This document shows, in pieces, positions 16,838 to 25,271 of a DNA stretch of 64,000 nucleotides. How positions within the stretch are numbered: position 1 is the stretch's first letter; each line of letters begins with the position of its first letter. Origin of the DNA: Asticcacaulis excentricus CB 48 (GTDB taxonomy: Bacteria; Pseudomonadota; Alphaproteobacteria; Caulobacterales; Caulobacteraceae). The stretch is from contig NC_014816.1 in the NCBI RefSeq assembly GCF_000175215.2, positions 741,001 through 805,000 on the forward strand, in the 5' to 3' direction. The notes beneath the pieces were generated by a model, which had not been told where the DNA came from, made no database searches, and saw nothing but the letters and a program-made list of their open reading frames with translations. A program made the position numbers and the translations under genes.

Positions 16838-18253
16838 TTAGGCGCTTTCAAGCTGCATGAATTGGCGGGGATCGGCCACATGACCGGCGATGGCCGAGGC
16901 CGCGGCGGTCGCCGGCGAGGCCAGAACCGTGCGCGAACCGGGTCCCTGGCGGCCTTCGAAATTGCGGTTCGAGGTCGAAACGGCCAGTTGCCCCGGCAAC
17001 ACGAAGTCGCCGTTCATGGCAATGCACATCGAGCAGCCCGGCAGACGCCATTCGGCACCGGCTTCGAGAAAGATCTGGTGCAGACCTTCTTTTTCGGCTT
17101 CGACGCGCACCCATTCCGAACCCGGCACGATGAGGGCGCGTACGCCCGGCGCGACCTTGCGGCCCTTCATGATGGCAGCGGCGGCGCGCAGATCGGCCAT
17201 GCGGCCATTGGTGCACGAACCGATAAATACCACATCGACCTTTTCCACCTCGCGGGCCTCGCCGCCGGTGAAGCCCATATACTTCAGAGCGCGTTCTTCG
17301 TCTTCGTTGGCGGCCACGGGCACGCCCTTGACGATCGGCGCACCCTGATCGGGCGAGGTGCCCCAAGTCGCCATGGGTTCGATGGCCGAACCGTCGATGG
17401 TGATTTCCTTGTCGAAGACTGCGCCGTCGTCGGACTTCAGCGTCAGCCACTGGGTGGCGGCTTCGTCAAAGGCCGCGCCTTGCGGCACGTATTCGCGGCC
17501 GCGCAGCCATTCGACCGTTTTCTGGTCAGGGGCGATCATGCCGCAGCGCGCGCCAGCTTCGATCGACAGGTTACAGACCGTCATGCGGCCTTCCATGTCG
17601 AGCGCTTCGATGACCGGACCGGCATATTCGAGGGCATAGCCCGTGCCGCCGGAAAAGCCCAGCGTGTTGATGACGGTGAGCGCCACGTCCTTACCCGTCA
17701 CGCCCGGTTGCAGCGCGCCGGTGATGTTGATGCGCATAGTCTTTGGCTTACGTTGGGCGAGGCACTGGGTGGCCAGAACATGGCCAACTTCCGAGGTACC
17801 TATGCCAAAGGCGATGCAGCCGAAAGCGCCATGGGTCGAGGTGTGCGAGTCGCCGCAAACGACCGTGAAGCCCGGCTGGGTGAGGCCCATTTCCGGCCCT
17901 ATGACGTGGACGACGCCACGGTTTTCGGCGTCGTAACCGAACAGGCGAAGACCGTTTTTTGCGGCATTGGCCTCAAGCGTTTCGACCTGCTTCTTGGCCT
18001 GCGCCGTCACGTAGGGTCGGTTGCCATCGGCGTCCGGGGCCAGCGTCGGGATCGAGTGATCGAGGGTGGCAAAGGTGCGGTCGGGACGACGTACCTTTAG
18101 GCCGCGCGCATCCAGTTCGGAAAACGCCTGAGGGCTGGTCACCTCATGAACCAGATGCAGGTCGATGTAGAGGACGGCGGGCTTGTCCGCGCCTTCTTCC
18201 TCAACGATGTGGCGTTCCCACACCTTCTCGAACAATGATTTGGGTTTTGACAT
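16838..18253 (-). CDS. leuC: 3-isopropylmalate dehydratase large subunit
   Basis: 471-residue aconitase-superfamily enzyme. The [4Fe-4S] cysteine ligands are visible in VVCGDSHTSTHGAFG (first Cys) and in the pair GSCTNGRM and GCSMCIAMN. YIDLHLVHEVTSPQAF at the N-terminus and NRNFEGRQG near the C-terminus are diagnostic of LeuC. Works with LeuD. Separated from ilvE by 118 nt containing two palindromes, and from leuD by 50 nt. Confidence 0.98.
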   Translation of the reverse strand: MSKPKSLFEKVWERHIVEEEGADKPAVLYIDLHLVHEVTSPQAFSELDARGLKVRRPDRTFATLDHSIPTLAPDADGNRPYVTAQAKKQVETLEANAAKNGLRLFGYDAENRGVVHVIGPEMGLTQPGFTVVCGDSHTSTHGAFGCIAFGIGTSEVGHVLATQCLAQRKPKTMRINITGALQPGVTGKDVALTVINTLGFSGGTGYALEYAGPVIEALDMEGRMTVCNLSIEAGARCGMIAPDQKTVEWLRGREYVPQGAAFDEAATQWLTLKSDDGAVFDKEITIDGSAIEPMATWGTSPDQGAPIVKGVPVAANEDEERALKYMGFTGGEAREVEKVDVVFIGSCTNGRMADLRAAAAIMKGRKVAPGVRALIVPGSEWVRVEAEKEGLHQIFLEAGAEWRLPGCSMCIAMNGDFVLPGQLAVSTSNRNFEGRQGPGSRTVLASPATAAASAIAGHVADPRQFMQLESA

Positions 18254-18282
18254 GATGGTCGTCCGTGCACTTCATAAAAGAG

Positions 18283-18332
18283 CCTCCCCTGATCTCAGGG
18301 GAGGGGTGCCGCGCGGCCAAAAAACCGCGCGG
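18283..18332 (-). repeat. Two adjacent palindromes between ilvE and leuC
   Basis: CCTCCCCTGA/TCAGGGGAGG with a two-base loop (18283-18304) and CCGCGCGG/CCGCGCGG around an A/T-rich loop (18309-18332). They sit inside the operon. They may be intergenic palindromic repeats or may set transcript stability; no long T-run follows either. Confidence 0.5.
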
Positions 18333-18371
18333 TGGTTGGAATGGCACCATCGGGGTCACCCCCGTGGCGGT

Positions 18372-19298
18372 TTAATTCACGTAATCGAGCCAGCCCCACT
18401 TATCTTCGGTCTGGCCGTTGAACAGGCCGTGGAAACGCGCCTGCAGCAGCTTGGTGATCGGGCCGGGGCCGTTTTCACGGGTCGGAATGTCGTCGATCGT
18501 GCGGATCGGCGTGATTTCCGCCGCCGTACCAGTCATGAACACTTCGTCGGCGAGGTAGAGCATTTCGCGCGGCAGGTCTTGCTCGATGATCTCGATGCCC
18601 TCTTCGCGGGCCAGAGTTAGCACAGTGTTGCGCGTGATACCGCCCAGGATAGAGGCCGAGACCGGCGGGGTGTAGATCTTGCCGCCCATCATCAGGAACA
18701 GGTTCTCACCTGCCCCTTCCGAAAGACGCCCATCGACGCCGAGGCCCAGACCTTCGACATAGCCCTTCGAGCGCGCTTCGCGGCCGATCAGGTAGGACGA
18801 CAGATAGTTGCCGCCGGCCTTGGCCATGACGGGGATGGTGTTCGGCGCGGCTCGGTTCCACGAGGAGACGATGACGTCGACGCCCTTGGTCAGGCCTTCG
18901 TCGCCCAGATAAGCCCCCCACGGGAAAGCGGCGATGGCGACATCGACGCGAACGTTTTCCGGCTTCGGCGTCACGCCCATACCGCATTCGCCCAGGAAGG
19001 CGATTGGGCGCAGATAGGCCGACTTCAGGCCGTTGACGCGCAGGGTTTCCTTACAGGCGTCGTTGATCTGTTGCAGCGTGTAGGGCACCGGCATGTGATA
19101 GATGCGGGCCGAATCGAGCAGGCGCTGGGTGTGTTCGGTGAGGCGGAAGACTGCCGGGCCCTTCGGCGTGTCGTAGGCGCGCACGCCCTCAAACACCGAG
19201 GTGCCATAGTGCAGGGCGTGGGTCATGACGTGGACCTTGGTGTCCTCCCACGCCTTGAGTTCACCGTTGAACCAGATTTTTTCAGCGAGCGGTTTCAT
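18372..19298 (-). CDS. ilvE: Branched-chain amino acid aminotransferase
   Basis: 308-residue class IV PLP aminotransferase for the last step of Leu, Ile and Val synthesis. Landmarks: IWFNGELKAWEDTKVHVMTHALHYG at the N-terminus split across the substrate pocket, GTSVFEGVRAY, the stretch AKAGGNYLSSYL that contains the PLP-binding Lys, and the C-terminal EVFMTGTAAEITPI. The start overlaps the end of leuA by 17 nt, so translation is probably coupled. Confidence 0.96.
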   Translation of the reverse strand: MKPLAEKIWFNGELKAWEDTKVHVMTHALHYGTSVFEGVRAYDTPKGPAVFRLTEHTQRLLDSARIYHMPVPYTLQQINDACKETLRVNGLKSAYLRPIAFLGECGMGVTPKPENVRVDVAIAAFPWGAYLGDEGLTKGVDVIVSSWNRAAPNTIPVMAKAGGNYLSSYLIGREARSKGYVEGLGLGVDGRLSEGAGENLFLMMGGKIYTPPVSASILGGITRNTVLTLAREEGIEIIEQDLPREMLYLADEVFMTGTAAEITPIRTIDDIPTRENGPGPITKLLQARFHGLFNGQTEDKWGWLDYVN

Positions 19299-20865
19299 GT
19301 TGTTTCTCAGAATTCAGGTTTGAGGCATGAGTCTTCCGGTCGTGCAGGAAGACGTATTTTTCAAAAGCGTCGCACATGGCGCGAAGCCCGGCCCATACAG
19401 GGTCGGGGCCGCGACCACGGCCCCGGTATGCCTCACCCTTAATCTGTAAACTGATTTCTGCAAAGGCCCCCCCGTCGAAGGTGAACCCCGACTGGATGAT
19501 TTCGCAGTCATTGACGCGCGCCTCGATCTGATAGGCGTCCACCAGAGCGCGGAACCCGGCCTCAAAGGCATTAAGCCCCGTGGCCGTCACCTTCAACGGT
19601 TCGCCGTTGTCGCGGAACAGGTCGAGCGTGATGGTGACGAAGTCCTTGGTGACTTCGCTCGACACCTTGAACAGGCGCGCATCATCCTTGTCGGCGTTGT
19701 CGCGCGTGAGCAGCGACATCAGCTCAAACTCGTCGATTTCACCGATCTCATCAGCCCGACGCTTAAAGGCGGCGAACAGGTCGCCCAGCGACAGTTCGTC
19801 GAGGTCAAAGCCCAGTGCCGCCGCCTGCTTGGCGATAGCGTGGCGGCCCGAATGCTTGCCCAGAACCAGATTCGACTTTTCCGCCCCGACGTCTTCCGGG
19901 CGCATGATCTCATAGGTGCGCGCATCGGTCAGCATACCGTGCTGATGGATGCCTGATTCGTGGGCGAAGGCATTGCGGCCGACGACTGCCTTGTTGCGCA
20001 TGACGATGGTGCCGGTGGCTCGCGACAGGAGGTGGCTCGCCTTGCTTAACAGCGGCGTGTTGATGCCGGTGTGGAGCTTAAACAGCTCAGGCCGCGTGCG
20101 CAGTGCCATGACGACCTCTTCCAGCGCTGCATTGCCTGCACGCTCACCGATGCCGTTGATGGTCACCTCGATCTGACGTGCGCCGGCTTCGAGCGCGGCC
20201 AGTGTGTTGGCGACGCCCAGCCCCAGATCGTCATGATTGTGCGCCGAAAGTATAACCTGCGGATGGTCCTTCAGGGCGGCCTTCAGGTCACTGAAAATCT
20301 GGTAGATTTCTTTCGGCGTGGTGTAGCCGACCGTATCCGGAATATTCAGCGTGCGCGCCCCGGCCTCGGCTGCAGCGATACAGACCTCATGCAGGAAGTC
20401 CTGCTCGGTGCGGATAGCGTCTTCAGGCGAGAACTCGACCTCGTCAAAAATGGTCGAGGCGTAGCTTACGGCCTTATGGGCAATTTCAACCACTTGCTCG
20501 CGCGTCTTCTTCAGCTTGGCCGCGCGGTGGATGGGCGAGGTGGCGAGGAAGATGTGGCAGCGCTTGCGCTTGGCGGGCAACAGCGCGCGGGCGGCGGCGT
20601 CGATGTCGGATTCCAGCGCGCGCGACAGTGAACAGAAGGTCGGGCCGACCACTTCGCGGGCAATAGTTCGGATGGCTTCCTCATCGCCGGGCGATGAGGC
20701 GGCAAAACCGGCTTCGATGACGTCCACGCCCAGATCCTTGAGCGTATGGGCCAGCATCAGCTTATCCTTGACGCCTAACGAAAAGCCGGGGGCTTGTTCG
20801 CCGTCACGCAGGGTGGTGTCAAAGACGATGACGCGGTTGGGGTCGTTGGGGACGATGGCATTCAT
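19282..20865 (-). CDS. leuA: 2-isopropylmalate synthase
   Basis: 527 residues. Condenses acetyl-CoA with 2-oxoisovalerate, the committed step to leucine. DTTLRDGEQAPGFS carries the catalytic Arg and metal-binding Asp, and ILSAHNHDDLGLGVAN holds the metal-ligand histidines. NGIGERAGNAALEEV and HESGIHQHGML are typical. The C-terminal LeuA dimerisation/allosteric domain is present, so leucine feedback is expected. Starts eight bases after the small ALS subunit gene. Confidence 0.97.
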   Translation of the reverse strand: MNAIVPNDPNRVIVFDTTLRDGEQAPGFSLGVKDKLMLAHTLKDLGVDVIEAGFAASSPGDEEAIRTIAREVVGPTFCSLSRALESDIDAAARALLPAKRKRCHIFLATSPIHRAAKLKKTREQVVEIAHKAVSYASTIFDEVEFSPEDAIRTEQDFLHEVCIAAAEAGARTLNIPDTVGYTTPKEIYQIFSDLKAALKDHPQVILSAHNHDDLGLGVANTLAALEAGARQIEVTINGIGERAGNAALEEVVMALRTRPELFKLHTGINTPLLSKASHLLSRATGTIVMRNKAVVGRNAFAHESGIHQHGMLTDARTYEIMRPEDVGAEKSNLVLGKHSGRHAIAKQAAALGFDLDELSLGDLFAAFKRRADEIGEIDEFELMSLLTRDNADKDDARLFKVSSEVTKDFVTITLDLFRDNGEPLKVTATGLNAFEAGFRALVDAYQIEARVNDCEIIQSGFTFDGGAFAEISLQIKGEAYRGRGRGPDPVWAGLRAMCDAFEKYVFLHDRKTHASNLNSEKQHETAR

Positions 20866-20873
20866 GATGGAAC

Positions 20874-21155
20874 TCAGGCGCTCAGTTTTTCGGCGTTAGG
20901 GCGGACAGTTTGCGCCCGATCCGGCGCCTGCTCAAGCCGCTTGATGCCATAGAGGCGGTCGATTTGCAGCCCCAGAATGTCGACATTGCGGCCCGCATCG
21001 CGCGGACGCACGGTGACGCTTAGGCCGCGCGTGTCGGGACCCAGATCGTACAGGTCGATCTCATCAATGTGGAAGCCTCGACGCTCGATCAGACCCAGCA
21101 CTCTCAGGAGCGTGCCTTCCAGACGGTCGATCTCAATATGAATCGATTGGCTCAT
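20874..21155 (-). CDS. ilvM: Acetolactate synthase small (regulatory) subunit, IlvM-like ACT protein
   Basis: 93-residue single ACT domain (IHIEIDRLEGTLLRVLGLIE, then LSVTVRPRDAGRNVDILG). The size matches E. coli IlvM (87 aa) and not the longer IlvH type (about 160 aa) usual in alphaproteobacteria. It activates or tunes the catalytic subunit. Its start overlaps the 3' end of the large-subunit gene by 23 nt. Assignment to IlvM rests on size, ACT pattern and context. Confidence 0.8.
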   Translation of the reverse strand: MSQSIHIEIDRLEGTLLRVLGLIERRGFHIDEIDLYDLGPDTRGLSVTVRPRDAGRNVDILGLQIDRLYGIKRLEQAPDRAQTVRPNAEKLSA

Positions 21156-22821
21156 CCCAGCGCTCCTCCATCATTTCCGCGTTCGACGCGCCCGGCGGCA
21201 CCAGCGGCCAGACATTTTCGCGCGGGTCGATCAACACATGCAACAAGGTCGGGGCGTCGGCGGCCAGAAGCCGGTCGATGGCACCTTCGACCTCATGGCG
21301 CTGAGTGATGCGGAACGCACTCAGGCCAAACGCCTTCGCGACCTCGACAAAGTCCGGATTGTCGGACAGGTCGATTTCGCTGTAATTTTCTTCGTAAAAC
21401 AGTTCCTGCCACTGACGCACCAGCCCCAGCGACGAATTGTCGAGCAGGACGATCTTCAGGTTGATGCCGTAACGACGCAGCGTCGCCATCTCCTGAATAT
21501 TCATCATGAAGCTGCCGTCGCCGGAGACGGTAACGACGTGGTGGTCGGGCAGGCCCAGTTTGGCCCCCATGCCGGCGGGCAGGCCATAGCCCATCGCGCC
21601 AGACCCACCGGAGGTCAGGTGGGCGCGGTTCTGCTCGAACTCGCAATGCTGCGCCACCCACATCTGATGCTGACCCACGTCGCAGGCAACAATGAATTTC
21701 TTCCCCGCCTTTTCCGACAGCGACTTGAGCAAGGCCGGGGCATACACCCCTTTGCCCGGCGCGTCATATTTGAAGCGGTGCTGCCACTTGTTGGCTTTGT
21801 TGAGCTTCACCCAGTCTGAAATGTCGGGCATGCTCGGGCGCAGAGCAGGCAGGGCCAGTTTCAGGTCACCCAGAATGGCCACATCGGCGCGGCGATTCTT
21901 GTGAAACTCGGCCGGGTCGATGTCGAAATGGATGACCCTGGCATGCGGGGCGAAGGCCGACAGCTTGCCCGTGGCGCGGTCGTCGAAACGCGCCCCCACG
22001 GCGATCAGCAGGTCGGTTTCCTGCACGGCCATGTTCCCGGCGCGGGTGCCGTGCATCCCCAGCATCCCCAGATGCAGGTCGTGATAGGTTGAGACCGTCC
22101 CCAGTCCTTTCAGGGTAGAAACGAACGGTATGCCAGTGCGCTCGACAAAGTCGCGCATTTCGGCATCGGCATCGGCCATGTGCACGCCACCGCCGATGTA
22201 GAGCAACGGCTTTTTGGCCTGTTCGATCAGAGTCTTGGCCGCCTCAATGGCGTCGGCCTTCGGCGCGGCGGGCGTCCAGGCGGGCAGTTCACCCATTTCG
22301 GAGGCTTCGACAAAGCTGGCGGCGACGTCCTTCGGGATATCGACCAGCACCGGGCCGGGGCGGCCTTCCTTGGCGATGGCAAAGGCGCGGGCGAGGATGG
22401 CCGGAATTTGTGCGGCGTCGCGCACCAGCCACGAGTGTTTGACGACCGGCAGGGTCAGGCCCAGAAAGTCCACTTCCTGAAAGCCATCGGTGCCCATCAG
22501 GTGCGTGGCGACCTGACCGGTGATAAAGACGACGGGGACCGAGTCCATATAGGCGTTGGCGATGCCGGTGATCAGATTGGTCGCGCCGGGACCGGAGGTG
22601 GCCATGCACACGCCGACGCGGCCTGTGGCGCGGGCATAGGAATCAGCGGCGAACGACGCCCCCTGTTCGTGGCGCACCAGAATGTGACGCAGGCCCGACC
22701 CGGCCAGCGCGTCATAGATCGGCATGATGGCACCGCCCGGATAACCGAACAGCACGTCTACGCCCAGCGCCTTCAGCGTTGAGATGACGAGTTGCGCGCC
22801 GGTCGGTTTATTGGTGGGCAT
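21133..22821 (-). CDS. ilvG: Acetolactate synthase large (catalytic) subunit
   Basis: 562-residue ThDP- and FAD-dependent enzyme making acetolactate and acetohydroxybutyrate. Motifs: GYPGGAIMPIYDAL with the catalytic Glu shortly after (VRHEQGASFAAD), ATSGPGATNLITGIANA, the FAD-region VGARFDDRATG, and the ThDP motif GDGSFMMNIQEMATL. Length and pairing with the short ACT subunit resemble ilvG-ilvM; ilvB is an equally valid name. Separated from ilvC by a 195-nt gap filled by a palindromic repeat. Confidence 0.95.
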   Translation of the reverse strand: MPTNKPTGAQLVISTLKALGVDVLFGYPGGAIMPIYDALAGSGLRHILVRHEQGASFAADSYARATGRVGVCMATSGPGATNLITGIANAYMDSVPVVFITGQVATHLMGTDGFQEVDFLGLTLPVVKHSWLVRDAAQIPAILARAFAIAKEGRPGPVLVDIPKDVAASFVEASEMGELPAWTPAAPKADAIEAAKTLIEQAKKPLLYIGGGVHMADADAEMRDFVERTGIPFVSTLKGLGTVSTYHDLHLGMLGMHGTRAGNMAVQETDLLIAVGARFDDRATGKLSAFAPHARVIHFDIDPAEFHKNRRADVAILGDLKLALPALRPSMPDISDWVKLNKANKWQHRFKYDAPGKGVYAPALLKSLSEKAGKKFIVACDVGQHQMWVAQHCEFEQNRAHLTSGGSGAMGYGLPAGMGAKLGLPDHHVVTVSGDGSFMMNIQEMATLRRYGINLKIVLLDNSSLGLVRQWQELFYEENYSEIDLSDNPDFVEVAKAFGLSAFRITQRHEVEGAIDRLLAADAPTLLHVLIDPRENVWPLVPPGASNAEMMEERWDEPIDSY

Positions 22822-22883
22822 TGTAAATTACTCGGTGTTGGGGTGCGGATTGACCGCTTGGTCTTGTTTGGTAGCGAGAAATC

Positions 22884-23009
22884 CCCCTCCGTCAGCCCTT
22901 CGGGCTGTCGCCTCCCCACCACTTACGCGCTGGGGAGGAAGACGTTTGCGCTCTCTCCTCCCTGCGAAGTGGGGAGGTGTCGCTCCGCAACAGCGGCGTG
23001 ACGGAGGGG
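22884..23009. repeat. Composite palindromic intergenic repeat (REP-like)
   Basis: Outer arms CCCCTCCGTCA (22884-22894) and TGACGGAGGGG (22999-23009) are exact inverted repeats. Inside are a small AGCCC/GGGCT hairpin, a CCTCCCC/GGGGAGG hairpin and a second CCTCCC/GGGAGG hairpin. The modular layout resembles dispersed palindromes seen between genes of Caulobacterales. It sits inside the ilv-leu operon, between ilvC and ilvG, and could fold into an extensive RNA structure that changes expression downstream. Confidence 0.65.
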
Positions 23010-23016
23010 TACTTTT

Positions 23017-24018
23017 TTAGCCGTTACCCTTTTGGTTCAGCCACGACATGCGCGAACGCAGGTCACGACCGACGGTTTCGATGGGATGCTCAAGGTCCTG
23101 ACGCATCAGGGCGTTGTAGCGCGGACGACCGGCCATGTTTTCGAGGATCCAGTCGCGCGCGAAGTCACCCGACTGGATGTCGTTGAGCACTTCTTCCATG
23201 CGCTCACGGGTTTCTTCGTTGATGATGCGCGGACCCGACACGAGGTCGCCGTACTTGCAGGTTTCCGACACGAAGGAGTGCATCTTTTCGAGGCCGCCTT
23301 CATACAGCAGATCGACGATCAGCTTCAGTTCGTGCAGCACTTCGAAATAGGCGATTTCCGGACGGTAACCGGCATTGGTCAGCGTCTCAAAACCCATCAG
23401 AATCAGTTCCGACGTACCGCCGCACAGAACGGCCTGTTCGCCGAACAGGTCGGTTTCGGTTTCCTCGCGGAACGAGGTTTCGATCACGCCGCCGACGGTG
23501 CCACCGATGCCGCGGGCATAGCCCAGCGCCTTGCGCGCCGCCTGACCGGTGACGTCACGATCCACGGCGAACAGCGATGGCACGCCGCGGCCGCGTTGAT
23601 ATTCACGACGCACGAGGTCACCCGGACCCTTCGGGGCGACGAGGATGACGTCGAGGTCTTCACGGGCGGTAACGCGGCCATAGAGAACCGAGAAGCCATG
23701 GGCGAACAGGAGCGCCGCACCCTTGGGGGCATAGGGCTCGATGTCGTTCTTGTAGATGTCGGCGTGCGACATGTCCGGCGTCAGAAGCGCGATGATGGTG
23801 GCGTCCTTCACGGCGTCTTTGATTTCCGCCGTGGCGAGACCGTCGGCCGTCGCCTTGGTGTGACCCGCACCGCCAGCGCGCACGCCGACGATCACGTCCG
23901 CGCCTGACTCTTTCAGGTTCTGGGCGTGGGCGCGGCCTTGCGACCCGTAGCCGATAATGGCGATGCGTTCGCCCTTCAGGCTGTCCGGCGAAACGTCGTC
24001 ATTGGTATAGATTTTCAC
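23017..24018 (-). CDS. ilvC: Ketol-acid reductoisomerase (class I)
   Basis: 333 residues. Isomerises and reduces acetolactate to dihydroxyisovalerate with NADPH and Mg2+. The N-terminal GYGSQGRAHAQNLKESG is the nucleotide-binding motif. LLTPDMSHADIY, VAPKGPGDLVRREY and the metal-binding DLFGEQAVLCGG and FEVLHELKLIVDLLYEGG follow. Length is right for the short class I enzyme. Preceded by GGGAGG. Lies 62 nt downstream of the IlvD-C-like gene. Confidence 0.98.
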   Translation of the reverse strand: MKIYTNDDVSPDSLKGERIAIIGYGSQGRAHAQNLKESGADVIVGVRAGGAGHTKATADGLATAEIKDAVKDATIIALLTPDMSHADIYKNDIEPYAPKGAALLFAHGFSVLYGRVTAREDLDVILVAPKGPGDLVRREYQRGRGVPSLFAVDRDVTGQAARKALGYARGIGGTVGGVIETSFREETETDLFGEQAVLCGGTSELILMGFETLTNAGYRPEIAYFEVLHELKLIVDLLYEGGLEKMHSFVSETCKYGDLVSGPRIINEETRERMEEVLNDIQSGDFARDWILENMAGRPRYNALMRQDLEHPIETVGRDLRSRMSWLNQKGNG

Positions 24019-24080
24019 TTGGGAGGCTCCATTGAGTGCCGGCTTTGCCGGTCGCTTTGAAAGAAAAAAGGAAAGAGAGA

Positions 24081-24617
24081 TCAGGCCTGAGCGGCGTCGG
24101 CTTCTGCCATGAGGGCCGCGTACTTGCCCATCGGGGCAAAGCCGTTCTTGACCTTTACATCGCGCGGCCCATCCGCCCGGCGCGCCACCATGTCGGCGTC
24201 GATGTCGAGGCGGCGGTTCTTGATGTCGATGGTGATGGTGTCGAAATTCTGGACGTAGCGGATCGCCTTGCCGACATGGCCAACGACAATCCCTTCCGAT
24301 GCGGCGGCAAAACGCCCGTTGGAGATGAGGCTGATGTCGCGCAGACCAACCTCTATGATCGCCCCGAAGATAGCCGTCATTTCCGCCTCGTCCGCCGCCG
24401 CGATGACGATGGCCTCACCGTGCGCGACGCGGCCTTGCTGAATAGCGGCAATGGCGTCGGATTCCATGGCGAAGACACGGGCGCGGGCTTCGTGTGGGTC
24501 GCGCTCAAAACCCCCACCCGTCATCACGCAGCCTTCCGGCGACAGCGAGCCGTGCAAAATCACGAAATTCGAGGAGGGTAAAGCGGCCGGGTCGATGATG
24601 CGAGCGTGAGCGTTCAT
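24081..24617 (-). CDS. Stand-alone IlvD/Edd C-terminal-like domain, probably non-catalytic
   Basis: 178-residue protein heading the ilv-leu operon just behind the attenuator. It aligns by eye with only the C-terminal swivel domain of dihydroxyacid dehydratase. SLSPEGCVM matches IAENGCIVK, ARARVFAMESDAI matches KARVFESQEDA, SNGRFAAASEGIVVGHV matches TDGRFSGGTSGLSIGHA, and TITIDIKNRRLDID matches TIEINIPERTIKL of the full IlvD at 25272. The conserved Ser of GRFSG, proposed as the catalytic base in this family, is Ala here, and there is no Fe-S-binding N-terminal domain. It is therefore unlikely to be a dehydratase. A regulatory, scaffolding or ligand-sensing role is inference. Confidence 0.75.
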   Translation of the reverse strand: MNAHARIIDPAALPSSNFVILHGSLSPEGCVMTGGGFERDPHEARARVFAMESDAIAAIQQGRVAHGEAIVIAAADEAEMTAIFGAIIEVGLRDISLISNGRFAAASEGIVVGHVGKAIRYVQNFDTITIDIKNRRLDIDADMVARRADGPRDVKVKNGFAPMGKYAALMAEADAAQA

Positions 24618-24681
24618 GGCGAAATCTCGGTTTTTAGGGTTTTACGCGGATACTGGGTGGGGTTTGGAAGCAGGCATGTAC

Positions 24682-24710
24682 AAAAAAGCCCGCTCTGGTC
24701 AGGGAGCGGG
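24682..24710 (-). terminator. Attenuator terminator of the ilv-leu operon
   Basis: Read on the minus strand, CCCGCTC and GAGCGGG form a 7-bp stem followed by C and a run of six U. It lies between the leader peptide (stop at 24750) and the first structural gene (start 24617), as expected for amino-acid attenuation. An alternative GAGGA/TCCTC pairing (24710-24726) abuts the 5' arm and could take part in switching. Confidence 0.8.
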
Positions 24711-24749
24711 AGGATGGTTATTCCTCGTTAGGCGGGTTTCAGACCTGCG

Positions 24750-24911
24750 CTACCACTCCGTGATCATAGGGCGTAGAAGTACGCCTACGATGAGTAGGTT
24801 AATCAGGACTACGATAATGGCGGACGCAGCAGCGGATAGGTTCAGGGCAGCGCCTTGAACATCCATGCGGGCAGCGATGGCAACAGCCTTGCGCACCTTG
24901 AGCGTCTCCAT
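24750..24911 (-). CDS. ilvL: Branched-chain amino acid leader peptide
   Basis: 53-codon ORF between a plausible promoter and the attenuator. Residues 31-46 read AIIVVLINLLIVGVLL, so 13 of 16 are Ile, Val or Leu, the three products of the operon. Many are encoded by CTA or GTA codons that are rare in a GC-rich genome. The peptide ends 40 bases before the terminator stem. Shortage of charged tRNA would stall ribosomes in this stretch and favour read-through. An internal ATG would give a 38-residue version. The alternative reading, a one-helix membrane peptide, cannot be excluded but fits the context less well. Confidence 0.8.
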   Translation of the reverse strand: METLKVRKAVAIAARMDVQGAALNLSAAASAIIVVLINLLIVGVLLRPMITEW

Positions 24912-24942
24912 TCGGCGGGCCACCGTGGCCGCGTCGTGGGGT

Positions 24943-24972
24943 CATATAGACTGAAACCTCTGCCAATTGCAA
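24943..24972 (-). promoter_or_regulatory. Candidate promoter of the ilv-leu operon
   Basis: On the minus strand a TTGCAA (-35-like, 24967-24972) and TATATG (-10-like, 24943-24948) are 18 bases apart, about 30 bases before the leader peptide start. Position fits; sequence match is moderate. Confidence 0.4.
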
Positions 24973-25271
24973 AGGCAAAATTGAAAAAAAATTTCTTTAG
25001 CAGGCGAATGGTGGAATTTATCAGGTGAAACGTAGTGAAAAAGCGCCATATTTTGAAAATATTTTTTGGGTATGCGGTTTCTCTGAAAAAATTCCCCCTC
25101 AACCGGCGGGCTTTGCGCAACAGTTTCGCAGGAGCAAAAAAATGTCGGCTGCGCCTGCGAAGGTTTGCGGGCCCCTGAGGTGCTGTTGCAATTCGTCTTG
25201 TTCGTTTTATATGGCCACACGTCACACGACCATCCGTGCCTATTTCCCCCAGCACTGCTTCTGAGGTTCCC
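24973..25271. other. Intergenic region between the ilv-leu operon and divergent ilvD
   Basis: About 300 bases without a supported gene. It is AT-rich at 24975-25080 with poly-A/T runs, then GC-normal up to ilvD. It must carry the ilvD promoter, and the ilv-leu promoter lies at its edge, so shared control is possible. No clear operator was seen. Confidence 0.4.

Noticed and set aside
16787..18100. 437-codon open frame on the plus strand
   Set aside because: Antisense to leuC, whose Fe-S and family motifs are unambiguous.
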